From the NCBI GenBank assembly GCA_043747875.1, contig JAYTOI010000003.1, forward strand, positions 62,001 through 126,000: a stretch of DNA of 64,000 bases, given 5' to 3'. The number at the start of each line of letters is the position of its first letter. The stretch's first letter is position 1. Source of the stretch: CADEED01 sp043747875 (GTDB lineage: Bacteria > Pseudomonadota > Gammaproteobacteria > Steroidobacterales > Steroidobacteraceae). Shown here in pieces: positions 42,743 to 51,217 of this stretch. Position numbers and translations under genes: made by a program. The notes under the pieces are model-generated. The model was not told the origin of the DNA, did not search any database, and worked only from the letters and a program-made list of their open reading frames with translations.

Positions 42743-43858
42743 ATGCCAGACCTGTCCATCCGTTTCCCGAACGCCCTATGGTGGTCTGGTGGTTGCGCAT
42801 GGATAGGCGTGTCGATGGCGGCGATCGTTCGGGCGCTATCTGTGGAACGTCTGCTCGTATGGTCGCTGGCCAGCGCAATCTTCCTTCTCGCGTTCACCAT
42901 TGCGCAGCGCACCCGCGAACCGGCGCGACTACTCGTGGCAGTGCAGAGCGTGGCGGTCGTGGCGATGGTTGCCGTGCTGTGCAATGGCTACGAAGGGTTC
43001 CTGCTGGTGCTGGTGGCGGCGCAACTCGGACACGAGCGCCGCAACGCGGGGCTGGCGTGGATCGCCGTGCAGACGGGCGCCATGGGTATTGCCATCGCTT
43101 ATGAATGGACGGCGCGATCGGCTTTGTTGCTGACGCCACCGTACCTGGGATTTCAGTTGCTGATGTATGGGATCGCTCGCTTGCTGGTGGAAGAGCGCGC
43201 CATGCGGGCGCAGCTCGAAGCCTCCCATCTACATCTGCTCGAGCTCCAGCGGCAACTCGCGCACAAGAGCCGCATGGATGAGCGCATGCGCCTGACCCAG
43301 GAGCTGCATGATGTGTTCGGCCACCGCCTGACGGCGTTGAGCCTCAACCTGGAAGCACTGGCGCACCAGATCAGTGGCACGGCACGCGAGTCGGTCCGAT
43401 CCGCGCAGTCCCTGGTGCGGCTGCTGCTCGAAGATGTGAAATGCCTGGTACTCGCTTCGAAAGACGAGATTCCGGTGGATCTGGCGCGCGAGCTGCGTGA
43501 GCTTGCGCGGGATCTGCCGTCGCCGCACATCCATCTGGATTGTCCCGCCGAGCTCCCGTTGCGTGATCCCCGCGTGGGCCGCGCACTTTTACGTTGCGCA
43601 CAGGAATTCGTAACCAACTCCATCCGGCATGGCACCGCGAGGAATGTGTGGCTTCGGATTGCGCTCGAAGCCGACAAGATAACGTTCGTCGCTCACGACG
43701 ACGGAGCCGGTGCCGGCGAAATTCGCGATGGCGCGGGGCTCACAGGGATGCGTCGGCGCATGCAGGAGCTGCGCGGCGTCCTCGCGGTGAATGGGCTCCT
43801 TCCAGGCCGCTTCGAAGTGCGCGCCGAGCTTCCGCTCGACCAGGAGATCGACGCGTGA
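42743..43858 (+). CDS. NarX/DesK-type sensor histidine kinase
   Basis: 371 residues. The N-terminal half contains about five hydrophobic segments (residues 12-155) and no extracytoplasmic domain of note. HisKA_3 follows, with the phospho-acceptor His in MRLTQELHDVFGHRLTALSL, then an HATPase domain (CAQEFVTNSIRHG, VAHDDGAGAGEI). It overlaps its response regulator by 4 bp (GTGA). The minimal sensory part suggests it detects something in the membrane or a membrane property, as DesK does. The target genes are not evident. Confidence 0.87.
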   Translation: MPDLSIRFPNALWWSGGCAWIGVSMAAIVRALSVERLLVWSLASAIFLLAFTIAQRTREPARLLVAVQSVAVVAMVAVLCNGYEGFLLVLVAAQLGHERRNAGLAWIAVQTGAMGIAIAYEWTARSALLLTPPYLGFQLLMYGIARLLVEERAMRAQLEASHLHLLELQRQLAHKSRMDERMRLTQELHDVFGHRLTALSLNLEALAHQISGTARESVRSAQSLVRLLLEDVKCLVLASKDEIPVDLARELRELARDLPSPHIHLDCPAELPLRDPRVGRALLRCAQEFVTNSIRHGTARNVWLRIALEADKITFVAHDDGAGAGEIRDGAGLTGMRRRMQELRGVLAVNGLLPGRFEVRAELPLDQEIDA

Positions 43859-44493
43859 CGCGCATCCTCCTGGTCGACGACGAGGTGTTGATGCGGCAGG
43901 GCCTGCGAAAGCTCCTGGAAATGTCGGCAGATCTCGTGGTCGTGGAAGAAGCCGCCGACGGCTTGGCAGCCCTGCAGGCACTGGCGCGTATCACAGTCGA
44001 TGTCCTGCTACTGGACATACGCATGCCCCGCATGGACGGCTTGGGCGTGCTCGACGCGTTGCGCTCCGATCCGAATCGGCCCGCGACGCTCGTTCTAACT
44101 ACGTTCGACGAGCCCGAACTGCTGCTGGAAGCCGCTCGCCGCGAGGCGCGCGGATTCATCTCCAAAGCCGTGAGCCTCGAGGAATTGATGACCGCGATCC
44201 GGGCCGTCGCCGCCGGAGCGACGTGGTTTCAGCCGACGGTGACATCCAGCTTGCGCAATGCGCTGTCCGAAAGAGGTGGCCGGCACGTCGCGGCGCAATC
44301 CGACTCCCTCACGGAACGCGAAGTCGAAGTCCTGAAACTCGTCGCGGGCGGCTTGAGCAACCGCGAGATTGCGCAGACCTTCGGGGTGGCCGACGGCACC
44401 ATCAAGAACCACGTGTCGAACATCCTCGCCAAACTCTCGGTGCACGATCGAACATTGGCCGTGCTCAAGGGCATCGAGGCGGGAATCATTTGA
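43855..44493 (+). CDS. NarL/FixJ-family response regulator
   Basis: 212 residues from the GTG at 43855. Receiver domain with the acidic pair in VDDEVL, phospho-acceptor Asp in LLLDIRMPRMDG, Thr in LVLTTF and Lys in FISKAV, followed by a LuxR-type helix-turn-helix (LTEREVEVLKLVAGGLSNREI, DGTIKNHVSNILAKL). It is encoded with the preceding kinase and is its obvious partner. A hairpin 12 bp after the stop may end the transcript. Confidence 0.92.
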   Translation: MTRILLVDDEVLMRQGLRKLLEMSADLVVVEEAADGLAALQALARITVDVLLLDIRMPRMDGLGVLDALRSDPNRPATLVLTTFDEPELLLEAARREARGFISKAVSLEELMTAIRAVAAGATWFQPTVTSSLRNALSERGGRHVAAQSDSLTEREVEVLKLVAGGLSNREIAQTFGVADGTIKNHVSNILAKLSVHDRTLAVLKGIEAGII

Positions 44494-44504
44494 GTTTCAA
44501 TGTG

Positions 44505-44521
44505 CCGTCAGTCTCTGACGG
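44505..44521 (+). terminator. Hairpin after the NarL-type gene
   Basis: CCGTCAG and CTGACGG are perfectly complementary around TCT, 12 bp after the stop. The following bases (ACGGCGTTTG) are only weakly T-rich, so termination is plausible but unproven. Confidence 0.45.
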
Positions 44522-44613
44522 ACGGCGTTTGATCCCGGATTCCAGCCTTACGTCGTCAATCTAATGCGTGCCTGCCCGGGATGCGTGAAGAATCGCCGCA
44601 AGGAGGTACGAGC

Positions 44614-45462
44614 ATGGGCACTTCGATAACGACGACATTGATGGTGGCGGTTTTCGCGCCGCTGATTCTGGCTTCACCTGCATTTTCCGCACCGGGTGAA
44701 GCGCGCGCGGCACCGGACTGGCGACTGCCGCGCGGCACGAGCATCAAGGAAGCCGGCCCGCAGACCTACCGCTTCACGGTAGATATGTTCAACGCGGATG
44801 GCAAAGGCGAAACACTGTCGCGCCAGCGATTGACTGGTGAGTACACGCGCGGCCTGGCCGATGGGAAAGTGGAATGGAACAACGTCGCACAGGCGGATTC
44901 GCCGGGCGCAACCGGCGTATTCCTCGAACCGCAGAAGCGCGACTTCATGTCGGCATTTCGCTATGTGAATCGCCTGACGGACACGATGAAGCCGGAGTTC
45001 TTTGCGGGTTTTCCGCCCATGGCGGTGTCGGAACGCAACCTGGTCTGGGACACCGGAATGATCGAATACTTTGGCCAGCAGTTCTTCGATCATCTCGAGC
45101 TCAACCTACCGTTTCACGTGGCCGGCGCGCGGGACATCGACATGCCCGGGATCGGCACCTTCCAGAATCGGGATATCGTCCTCGAATGGATCGGGCGATC
45201 GCGGCGCAATGGCCGCAACTGCGCGGTAATCTCTTACCAGGCGTTTCTCAACCCGCTGCGCATCGCGCTCGAAGGATTGAACTTGCAGGGGCGAAGTGAA
45301 TACTGGGGGCAGATCTGGGTGGCGATCGACAGCAAGCAAATCGAGTACGCCACGCTCCATGAGACGGTGGTCGGGGAACTGCTGTTGGGCGGGCAGTCGC
45401 AGGCTCAGGTCATCAACGTATTCCGTACTGGTGCATTGGAGCGGGTGGGCGCGAGCAAGTGA
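44614..45462 (+). CDS. Secreted protein of unknown function, first gene of a LytS/LytTR operon
   Basis: 282 residues. The ATG at 44614 is fixed by an excellent AAGGAGGT ribosome site seven bases upstream and opens a signal peptide (MVAVFAPLILASPAFSAPG). The mature protein appears beta-rich, with YRFTVDMFNADGKGE, FFAGFPPMAVSERNLVWDTGM and MPGIGTFQNRDIVLEW. No known family is recognised. Its stop overlaps the start of the histidine kinase by 4 bp, so it is co-translated with a two-component system and might be a periplasmic sensor accessory or the chief product of that system. Confidence 0.7.
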   Translation: MGTSITTTLMVAVFAPLILASPAFSAPGEARAAPDWRLPRGTSIKEAGPQTYRFTVDMFNADGKGETLSRQRLTGEYTRGLADGKVEWNNVAQADSPGATGVFLEPQKRDFMSAFRYVNRLTDTMKPEFFAGFPPMAVSERNLVWDTGMIEYFGQQFFDHLELNLPFHVAGARDIDMPGIGTFQNRDIVLEWIGRSRRNGRNCAVISYQAFLNPLRIALEGLNLQGRSEYWGQIWVAIDSKQIEYATLHETVVGELLLGGQSQAQVINVFRTGALERVGASK

Positions 45463-46517
45463 ATCCCGGTCACCGACAGTGGGTCTTCGTTCTGCTGTGG
45501 GTGAATGTCGCCGTGACGGTGGTTGTCCTGACGCAGGTCTCGGTCGGCAATATCGCCGGTTTTCGCGAAATCATCGAGGTGCTCGGCTACTCGCTCGTGT
45601 ACGCGAACGTGAGCGGCATCCTCGCGATTGCCTTCGTGGCCATATCGACGAGTGCGCGCGGGCCCCGCATCCGCATGCGGGTTCCCGCGCTGCTGCTCTG
45701 CGTGGTGCTGTTGAGCGGACTCGGCTGCTTGCTGGCACAAGTGCTGCTCATGGCGACCGGCATCGTCGTCCCGGCGCGTTTCTGGCCAAACTACTTCCAC
45801 ACCCTTCGGGTCGCGATACCGATTGCCCTGGTGTCCGGCGGTGCGGCGCTGGCGCATGCGGCGATGCGCGATCGAGCGCAGGCCGCGCAGAACGAGCTGC
45901 GCGAGAAGGAGCTCAGTGAGAATCGAATCCGTGCGCTGCTCGCGCAAGCCCGACTGCAGGCGCTGGAGTCCCGCATCCACCCGCATTTCCTGTTCAACAC
46001 GCTGAACTCCATAAGCGCGCTGATAGCGGTGGACCCGGCTCGCGCGGAGCAGGTGGTGGAAAAGCTGGCGGTGCTGTTGCGCGCGTCGCTGGATACGGCT
46101 TCGCAGCCATTGATTCCGCTGAGGCAGGAGTTGGCGATCGTTGCGAGCTATCTCGAGATTCAACAAATCCGCTTCGGCAGCGAGCTGCACGCGTCGGTGC
46201 AGGTGCCGCAGGAGCTGCTGGGTGCGATGGTGCCGCCGATGTCCGTGCAGGCACTGGTGGAAAACGCCTGCAAGTACGGGATCGCCTCGCAGGGCGATCA
46301 CGGGAAAGTGTGGGTCAGCGCCTCGGCCGAAAAACAGACCTTGCGCATCGAGATTCGCGACTCCGGCCCCGGCTTCGATCTCAAGGCCGTGCCGGCGGGG
46401 CGCGGTCTCGACAATCTCGTCGAGCGCCTCGAGGCATTGTTTGGTCCGAGCGCCTACCTCAACGTCTGCCGCCGCGAAGGACAGTGCGTGGCAGAGCTGG
46501 TCCTGCCGCTGCCATGA
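45459..46517 (+). CDS. LytS/YehU-type sensor histidine kinase
   Basis: 352 residues from the GTG at 45459. Four N-terminal membrane helices (about residues 8-135), a short coiled coil, then the His_kinase domain with phospho-acceptor His in LESRIHPHFLFNTLNSISALI, and an HATPase region (ALVENACKYGIA, DSGPGFDL, GRGLDNLVERL). It overlaps both the secreted-protein gene and the LytTR gene by 4 bp. This kinase class pairs with LytTR regulators, as here. The signal is unknown. Confidence 0.9.
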   Translation: MNPGHRQWVFVLLWVNVAVTVVVLTQVSVGNIAGFREIIEVLGYSLVYANVSGILAIAFVAISTSARGPRIRMRVPALLLCVVLLSGLGCLLAQVLLMATGIVVPARFWPNYFHTLRVAIPIALVSGGAALAHAAMRDRAQAAQNELREKELSENRIRALLAQARLQALESRIHPHFLFNTLNSISALIAVDPARAEQVVEKLAVLLRASLDTASQPLIPLRQELAIVASYLEIQQIRFGSELHASVQVPQELLGAMVPPMSVQALVENACKYGIASQGDHGKVWVSASAEKQTLRIEIRDSGPGFDLKAVPAGRGLDNLVERLEALFGPSAYLNVCRREGQCVAELVLPLP

Positions 46518-47284
46518 CGCTCCGCGCCTTCCTGGTCGACGATGAGCCGCTGGCCCTGGATCGCCTCGGGCGGCTGCTGCGGGAAACCGGTCGTGTGGAG
46601 GTGGTGGGCAGCGCCATGCATCCCGAAGCCGCCATCGAGGCCATGACGCTGGATCCTCCAGATGTGTGCTTCCTGGACATCCACATGCCCAGGCTCACCG
46701 GATTCGAGGTGCTGCTGCGCCTCGAGCGTCAGCCCGCCGTCGTCTTCACCACCGCGCACGATCAGTATGCATTGCAAGCCTTTTCCGCCAACGCCGTCGA
46801 CTATCTACTGAAGCCCGTCGAGCGTGGGGCGCTGAACCGGGCGCTCGCGAAGGCCGAGCGGCTCACGAGCGGGCAAGCGGGCGTGCAGCCGCAATTGCAG
46901 GCGATGATCCGTGAGCTGGCGGAATCGTGGCGGGCCGCGGTGCCTCAGTACCAGGAGCGCATGGCCACGCGGGTGGGTGAGCGCATCACGTTCCTCGACC
47001 TCGCGCACGTGAGCCATTTCTACGCCGAAGACAAACTGACTTTCGCGGTGGCGAACGGCAAGGCGCATTGCGTCGACCATGCGCTGGCGGATCTGGAGAA
47101 GATACTGGATCCCCGCAAATTCATTCGCATTCATCGCGGCACCATCCTGAACATCGCGTGGGTTCGGGAAGTGTCGTCGTTGCCCGGCGGGTCGCTGCAC
47201 GTTCGCCTGGCGGGCGAGAAGGGCGCCGAAGTGGTGGTCGCCCGCGATCGCGCGCGGCATTTCAAGGAATGCCTGGGTTGTTAG
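46514..47284 (+). CDS. LytTR-family response regulator
   Basis: 256 residues from the ATG at 46514 (ATGA overlap). Receiver: VDDEPLALDRL, phospho-acceptor Asp in CFLDIHMPRLTGFE, FTTAHDQYALQAF, Lys in DYLLKPVERG. The C-terminal LytTR DNA-binding domain (about 150-254) shows VSHFYAEDKLTFAVANG, FIRIHRGTILNIAWVREV and LHVRLAG. It forms a cognate pair with the preceding LytS-type kinase. Confidence 0.93.
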   Translation: MTLRAFLVDDEPLALDRLGRLLRETGRVEVVGSAMHPEAAIEAMTLDPPDVCFLDIHMPRLTGFEVLLRLERQPAVVFTTAHDQYALQAFSANAVDYLLKPVERGALNRALAKAERLTSGQAGVQPQLQAMIRELAESWRAAVPQYQERMATRVGERITFLDLAHVSHFYAEDKLTFAVANGKAHCVDHALADLEKILDPRKFIRIHRGTILNIAWVREVSSLPGGSLHVRLAGEKGAEVVVARDRARHFKECLGC

Positions 47285-47326
47285 GCCGGCGGACGTGATG
47301 AGAGCCTGCGACCGCCGCATCGGCCT

Positions 47327-48085
47327 TCAGCGCAGCAGCAGAAAAAATCCCTCCGACCGCGTGCCATCGAGCAACCGCGTGCCTTTCCACGCGCCGCCGC
47401 TGCGGCTGGCGAATGTGAGGCTGCGCACGATCTGTCCGTCGGGGCCGGTGTTCTCCACCACCAGGCTCCTTGCGGACATCCGCTGCGCGGCATAAGTGCC
47501 GGTCTCGATGCGATTCGTTCGTCCATCGCGCGCGTGATAGCTGGCTACCCGGTGGGAGATGATGCTGATGCCGAAATGCTGCTCATCGGCGGTCAGCAGG
47601 ATGAGCGTCGCGCCTGCGAGCTCTCGCGGCGCCCAATCGACGCGGCTGCTGCTCGGGCTCGACGCGAAGCTGCCTTCGAACACGATGAGCCCGCCGGCAA
47701 AATACTGTTTCCACTGGCCGGTGCTGGGCGTCCGGAACGTGTATTCCATGTGATACGGAAGCGTGAAAAAGCTCGAATACTGAACGGCATCCTCGGTGGC
47801 GGTGTTTTGCCCGGTCTTGACGTAGGTGTAGGTGCCGGTGCCCGTGAGGTGGTTAGGGCCACCGAAGCCGGAATACACATAGGAACCGTCCGCGGCGTAG
47901 GTTTGTGTCACCGCGCCCATGGTGGGAAAGCCGCCGGGGAGCGAGGACTCGGTGTGCTCGATGGTCAACACCACGTCGAGCCCGGCGGTGCTGGCCGGGG
48001 CGAGTCCCGGCGGATCACAGTGCGCCACGCCGGCCGCGAAACACAGCACTGCGCTTGCCGCGCTGAAAAGAATCCGTGTATGCAT
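47327..48085 (-). CDS. Exported beta-rich protein of unknown function
   Basis: 252 residues, GGGGAG ribosome site before the ATG, signal peptide ending near AAGVAHCDPP. The mature sequence is Gly/Ser/Thr-rich with repeated short strands (YAADGSYVYSGFGGPNHLTGTGTYTY, broken by loops; later NRIETGTYAAQRMSARSLVV), suggesting a lipocalin-like or other small beta-barrel. No family recognised. It is convergent with the LytTR gene across 42 bp and downstream of the AraC gene in the same direction, but 98 bp away. Confidence 0.6.
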   Translation of the reverse strand: MHTRILFSAASAVLCFAAGVAHCDPPGLAPASTAGLDVVLTIEHTESSLPGGFPTMGAVTQTYAADGSYVYSGFGGPNHLTGTGTYTYVKTGQNTATEDAVQYSSFFTLPYHMEYTFRTPSTGQWKQYFAGGLIVFEGSFASSPSSSRVDWAPRELAGATLILLTADEQHFGISIISHRVASYHARDGRTNRIETGTYAAQRMSARSLVVENTGPDGQIVRSLTFASRSGGAWKGTRLLDGTRSEGFFLLLR

Positions 48086-48183
48086 GATTTGCTCCCCGTT
48101 GTTCGAGGAACAAAGACTCGCCGGAATCGGGACTGTAATTCTTGTTTCCCGATCGAAGCTGAGGACTATCTCAGTCGCGCTAT

Positions 48184-49356
48184 CTAGTGCGGCGCTGGCC
48201 GGTCGATCGAGGGCTCCACCCGCGGCGAACCGGCCGGGTCCGACTTGCGAAACCGGGCCGGGGTGACCCCATGCGCCCGCTTGAACTCCCGGTAAAAGGT
48301 GTTCGGGTTGTTGAAGCCCGCTTGATAGGCGATGTCGGCAATGGTGAGCTTGCCCTCGCCGGCGCGCAACAACCTGGCCGCCTCTTCAGCGCGGTGGCGG
48401 TTCAGGAATTCGTAGAAATTGGTATGCAGGTGGGCATTGAGCAACTCGGAGGCGAGATGCGTCGATATCCGCAATGCTGCGGCGAGCTCGACCAGAGTCA
48501 AATCGTTTCTCGTATACAGGCGTTGATCCTGCATCAGGGTATTGAGGAGCAACTCGAGCTCGTGCGCCGCCGCGGGGCTCAACTCCAGGTTACGTGCCGG
48601 TGCGGGAAGATGCTCTGGCTCCGGCTCGGGAACTTGCGGAGCTGGCGCCGACATCGGCAGTTCCTCGCCTGCGGAGGCGTCGTCCGGGTTCCGCCAGATG
48701 AGCGTCATGGAAATGATCAACCCGTATAGCGCGCACGGCGTCACCAGCGAGTAGAAAGTCAGCACACTCAGCGGCGGGCCCGCGTACAGGCGCCAGTGCA
48801 CGAAGAAGTCCGCCAGCAGCAGCGCCAGGAGGCCACCGCACAGATATAGCAGGGCGCCGAAAGTGCTGCGCGAGAAGCCAGTCATGACGATCCGCAGTTG
48901 CGCGCGCGTTCGAATCGTCCAGACTATCGCCGCCACGGCGAAGCCCGTTGCCTGCACGAAGCTCAGCAGCTCCCACCAGCCTGGCGTCGGAAATCCCCGC
49001 GCCTGCCACGAGAGCCGCACCGCGGCGGCACAAACCAGCGGTGCCGCATAACCAGCCACCCACCAGGCCCGCACACGCTTACGGCTCACGATGTGGAGAA
49101 TCGCGAGCAACATTGGGCCATACATCCAGATCGCCATGGCCTGCAGCGGAAGCAGCATCGCTGCGGCCGGGGCAAACGCGAGATGCAGGTAGAGATAGGT
49201 GGTCGGCAGCAACATCAGAGCCAGGAAACTGCCTACCGCGAGTTTGAGCCTGAAATCCAGACGCTCGAGCAGCGCCACGCGCAGCAGTCCGCATAAACAG
49301 GCGAAGATCGCGGTCACAAAGATCGCCTTGAACAACTCCTGCAATCCGGCCGTCAT
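48184..49356 (-). CDS. Membrane-anchored AraC-family regulator
   Basis: 390 residues. About seven hydrophobic segments fill the first 225 residues, then a Pro/Glu-rich linker (APAPQVPEPEPEHLPAPA), then an AraC DNA-binding domain (about 275-375) with LTLVELAAALRISTHLASELLNAH and LTIADIAYQAGFNNPNTFYREFKRAHGVTPARFR. Such proteins sense an envelope or membrane ligand and regulate directly. The start is 4 bp from the end of the small membrane-protein gene, so the two are probably co-transcribed. Confidence 0.88.
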   Translation of the reverse strand: MTAGLQELFKAIFVTAIFACLCGLLRVALLERLDFRLKLAVGSFLALMLLPTTYLYLHLAFAPAAAMLLPLQAMAIWMYGPMLLAILHIVSRKRVRAWWVAGYAAPLVCAAAVRLSWQARGFPTPGWWELLSFVQATGFAVAAIVWTIRTRAQLRIVMTGFSRSTFGALLYLCGGLLALLLADFFVHWRLYAGPPLSVLTFYSLVTPCALYGLIISMTLIWRNPDDASAGEELPMSAPAPQVPEPEPEHLPAPARNLELSPAAAHELELLLNTLMQDQRLYTRNDLTLVELAAALRISTHLASELLNAHLHTNFYEFLNRHRAEEAARLLRAGEGKLTIADIAYQAGFNNPNTFYREFKRAHGVTPARFRKSDPAGSPRVEPSIDRPAPH

Positions 49357-49360
49357 GTGG

Positions 49361-49723
49361 TCATCGCATCGACGGCGACAGAAGCAGACTGGCCACGGCC
49401 GCGCCCGCGATGGTGCCGAAGGGCAGGTACCAAAGCGTGAGCAACGCAGTGATCATCAGCGGCCACCAGACCGCGGATACATTCCGCGGCAGCAAGAGGC
49501 CGCCCGTGACCCAGCTCACGCCAAGCACCACGTGAAAGACCTTGATCGTGGTTCCAACGGGGTCAACGCCGACCGCTTTCACGAGCAGCGACCAGGGGCC
49601 TAACGATCCGGCGTACGGACCCGAGTGCGGGACGGTGTAATTTCCGGTGACGAGCGCTCGGGAGCCGTCGAACAGGAGCCATCCGCCGATGGCGAGCGCG
49701 AGGGAACAAATCAGGTATTTCAT
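49361..49723 (-). CDS. Small four-helix membrane protein
   Basis: 120 residues from the ATG at 49723 with about four hydrophobic segments (LICSLALAIGGWLLF; TIKVFHVVLGVSWVTGGLLL; WWPLMITALLTLWYLPF; a final short one). No motif or family is recognised. It immediately precedes the AraC-type regulator, so they may act together at the membrane. Its start overlaps the stop of a possible 38-codon leader frame. Confidence 0.6.
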   Translation of the reverse strand: MKYLICSLALAIGGWLLFDGSRALVTGNYTVPHSGPYAGSLGPWSLLVKAVGVDPVGTTIKVFHVVLGVSWVTGGLLLPRNVSAVWWPLMITALLTLWYLPFGTIAGAAVASLLLSPSMR

Positions 49724-49836
49724 TCGGAGCAGTCTCGAGGCGCAAGCAAGACCCGATATCCCGTGACGCCTGGACATGAGCAGTCTCGAGTGTCACTGAG
49801 CGTGCTGAGGATAGTCTTGCGCTTGCCGTCGTACAT
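49720..49836 (-). CDS. Possible 38-residue leader ORF
   Basis: A short frame (MYDGKRKTILSTLSDTRDCS at its start) ends in an ATGA overlap with the 120-residue membrane-protein gene. Its first codons resemble the beginning of the nearby sterol-desaturase-type gene (MYNGKSKAIVITL), suggesting either a duplicated 5' end or a shared translation-initiation region. There is no other evidence for expression. Confidence 0.25.
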   Translation of the reverse strand: MYDGKRKTILSTLSDTRDCSCPGVTGYRVLLAPRDCSE

Positions 49837-49937
49837 AGAACCCCGCGCGCAGCGTGAGTTGTGCAACATCGATTCATTCTCGATCGGAAGTGAGTGTGCC
49901 TGCGCGGCCGGTCCGGCCCCATTCGTTCGCTGCATGG

Positions 49938-50867
49938 TCATCCAGCAGCTGATTTTTGCGGCGGGCTGCTCGCAGAAGGCTGCTCGGTGACTTCGGCAAA
50001 GCGCGCAGGATACTGTTCTGAATAGGTGCCGAACATTCGATCCCACCAGGTGAAGTACAGCCCCATGTGCTTCGTAAACAGCTCGTGATGCATCTGATGA
50101 TATGTCGGCGTGACCAGCCATTTGCCGAGCCAGTGCCGCGCCGTGCCGCGCGGAAAGACCTCATAACCCGAATGCAGGAGTATCAAGTAGACGCTGACGG
50201 TGATCACCATGAAAGAGAGGACCGGCATCGCCATCGGCACGACCATGAGATACACGATTGCGAAGAGTCCCGAGGGCAGCAGTTCCCACGGCGAAATCTG
50301 GCTGTTGGTCATCGGAGTGGTGACGATCGACAGATGATGTACCGCATGAATGTTTCGAAACACGAATCGGCTGAGATGGTAAAACCGATGACACAGGTAG
50401 AACCATGCATCCAAAAGAACCACGAACAGGGAGAGGCTGAAGATTGCGTAGGGCCAGCCCCGGTCGGCAACCGCAGGATAGATCTTGAGCAGACCGAGCT
50501 GTCCGAGCGCTAGATAGACGACGGCCTGAATGCCCGCCGCCAAGGAAAAATTGGCAGTGAGCAGCGTTTCCCGGCGAATCTGCCCCGAGTCCGGCGCCCT
50601 GCGCGCGATCCTCCGCGAACGAAACCTGCTGAGCGCCGCCAACGGCCGGTACAGGAGATAGATGGCAATGGCCATTGCGGAGGCATATAGAAAGTCGATC
50701 ACTCCGCGTCCAACTGGCAGGAGCAATTTGCTGAGAACCGGGTATTGGGGGTTTGCAAACGGGACCAGCAACGCGGGTTCGACACTGATCAGAACCGCGA
50801 AGCTCGCATACAGCGCAAGCGTTCCGGCGAGTGTGATGACGATGGCTTTACTCTTCCCGTTGTACAT
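49938..50867 (-). CDS. Sterol desaturase/fatty-acid hydroxylase family membrane enzyme
   Basis: 309 residues from the ATG at 50867, about five membrane helices. The di-iron histidine motifs are all present: HRFYH, HAVHH and HQMHH, spaced as in the family (near residues 163, 176 and 259). These enzymes hydroxylate or desaturate lipids, sterols, carotenoids or alkyl chains at the membrane. No partner oxidoreductase or lipid gene is adjacent. An earlier in-frame start (50921) is possible. Confidence 0.88.
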   Translation of the reverse strand: MYNGKSKAIVITLAGTLALYASFAVLISVEPALLVPFANPQYPVLSKLLLPVGRGVIDFLYASAMAIAIYLLYRPLAALSRFRSRRIARRAPDSGQIRRETLLTANFSLAAGIQAVVYLALGQLGLLKIYPAVADRGWPYAIFSLSLFVVLLDAWFYLCHRFYHLSRFVFRNIHAVHHLSIVTTPMTNSQISPWELLPSGLFAIVYLMVVPMAMPVLSFMVITVSVYLILLHSGYEVFPRGTARHWLGKWLVTPTYHQMHHELFTKHMGLYFTWWDRMFGTYSEQYPARFAEVTEQPSASSPPQKSAAG

Positions 50868-51217
50868 GGAGGGTCTGCCTGTAGGAATGCACAATTCAGC
50901 GATGATTGCCGGGGTCAGCATGTGTTTTCAGTGCAGCCCATCACTGCGGTGATGTGATGACTGTCATTCCGGCCGCTTTCGCCGGACGCGTACCCGCAAT
51001 CGTTCGAACAAAGCAGTTTTTCCGGATGTCACTCCATGCGCATCTCGATCGCGACGAAAGGCGGGATCCTGCGCTGACCCGTCGTTTATGACGGACGAGC
51101 CGACCCACTTCGATTTTGGGGCGATGCTCACCCGCTGTTGCGCAGTGACGGATACCAATCCGGCTGCCAAGATTGCAAAATCACACATAGCCGGGAACGG
51201 TCATCCAGGAGCCTTCG
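50868..51217. other. 350-bp divergent region before the GMC oxidoreductase
   Basis: No gene is recognised. A perfect inverted repeat CATCAC-TGCG-GTGATG (50939-50954) lies between the divergent desaturase-type and GMC genes and may be an operator or a transcript hairpin. AGGAG at about 51208 is the ribosome site of the GMC gene. Confidence 0.4.
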
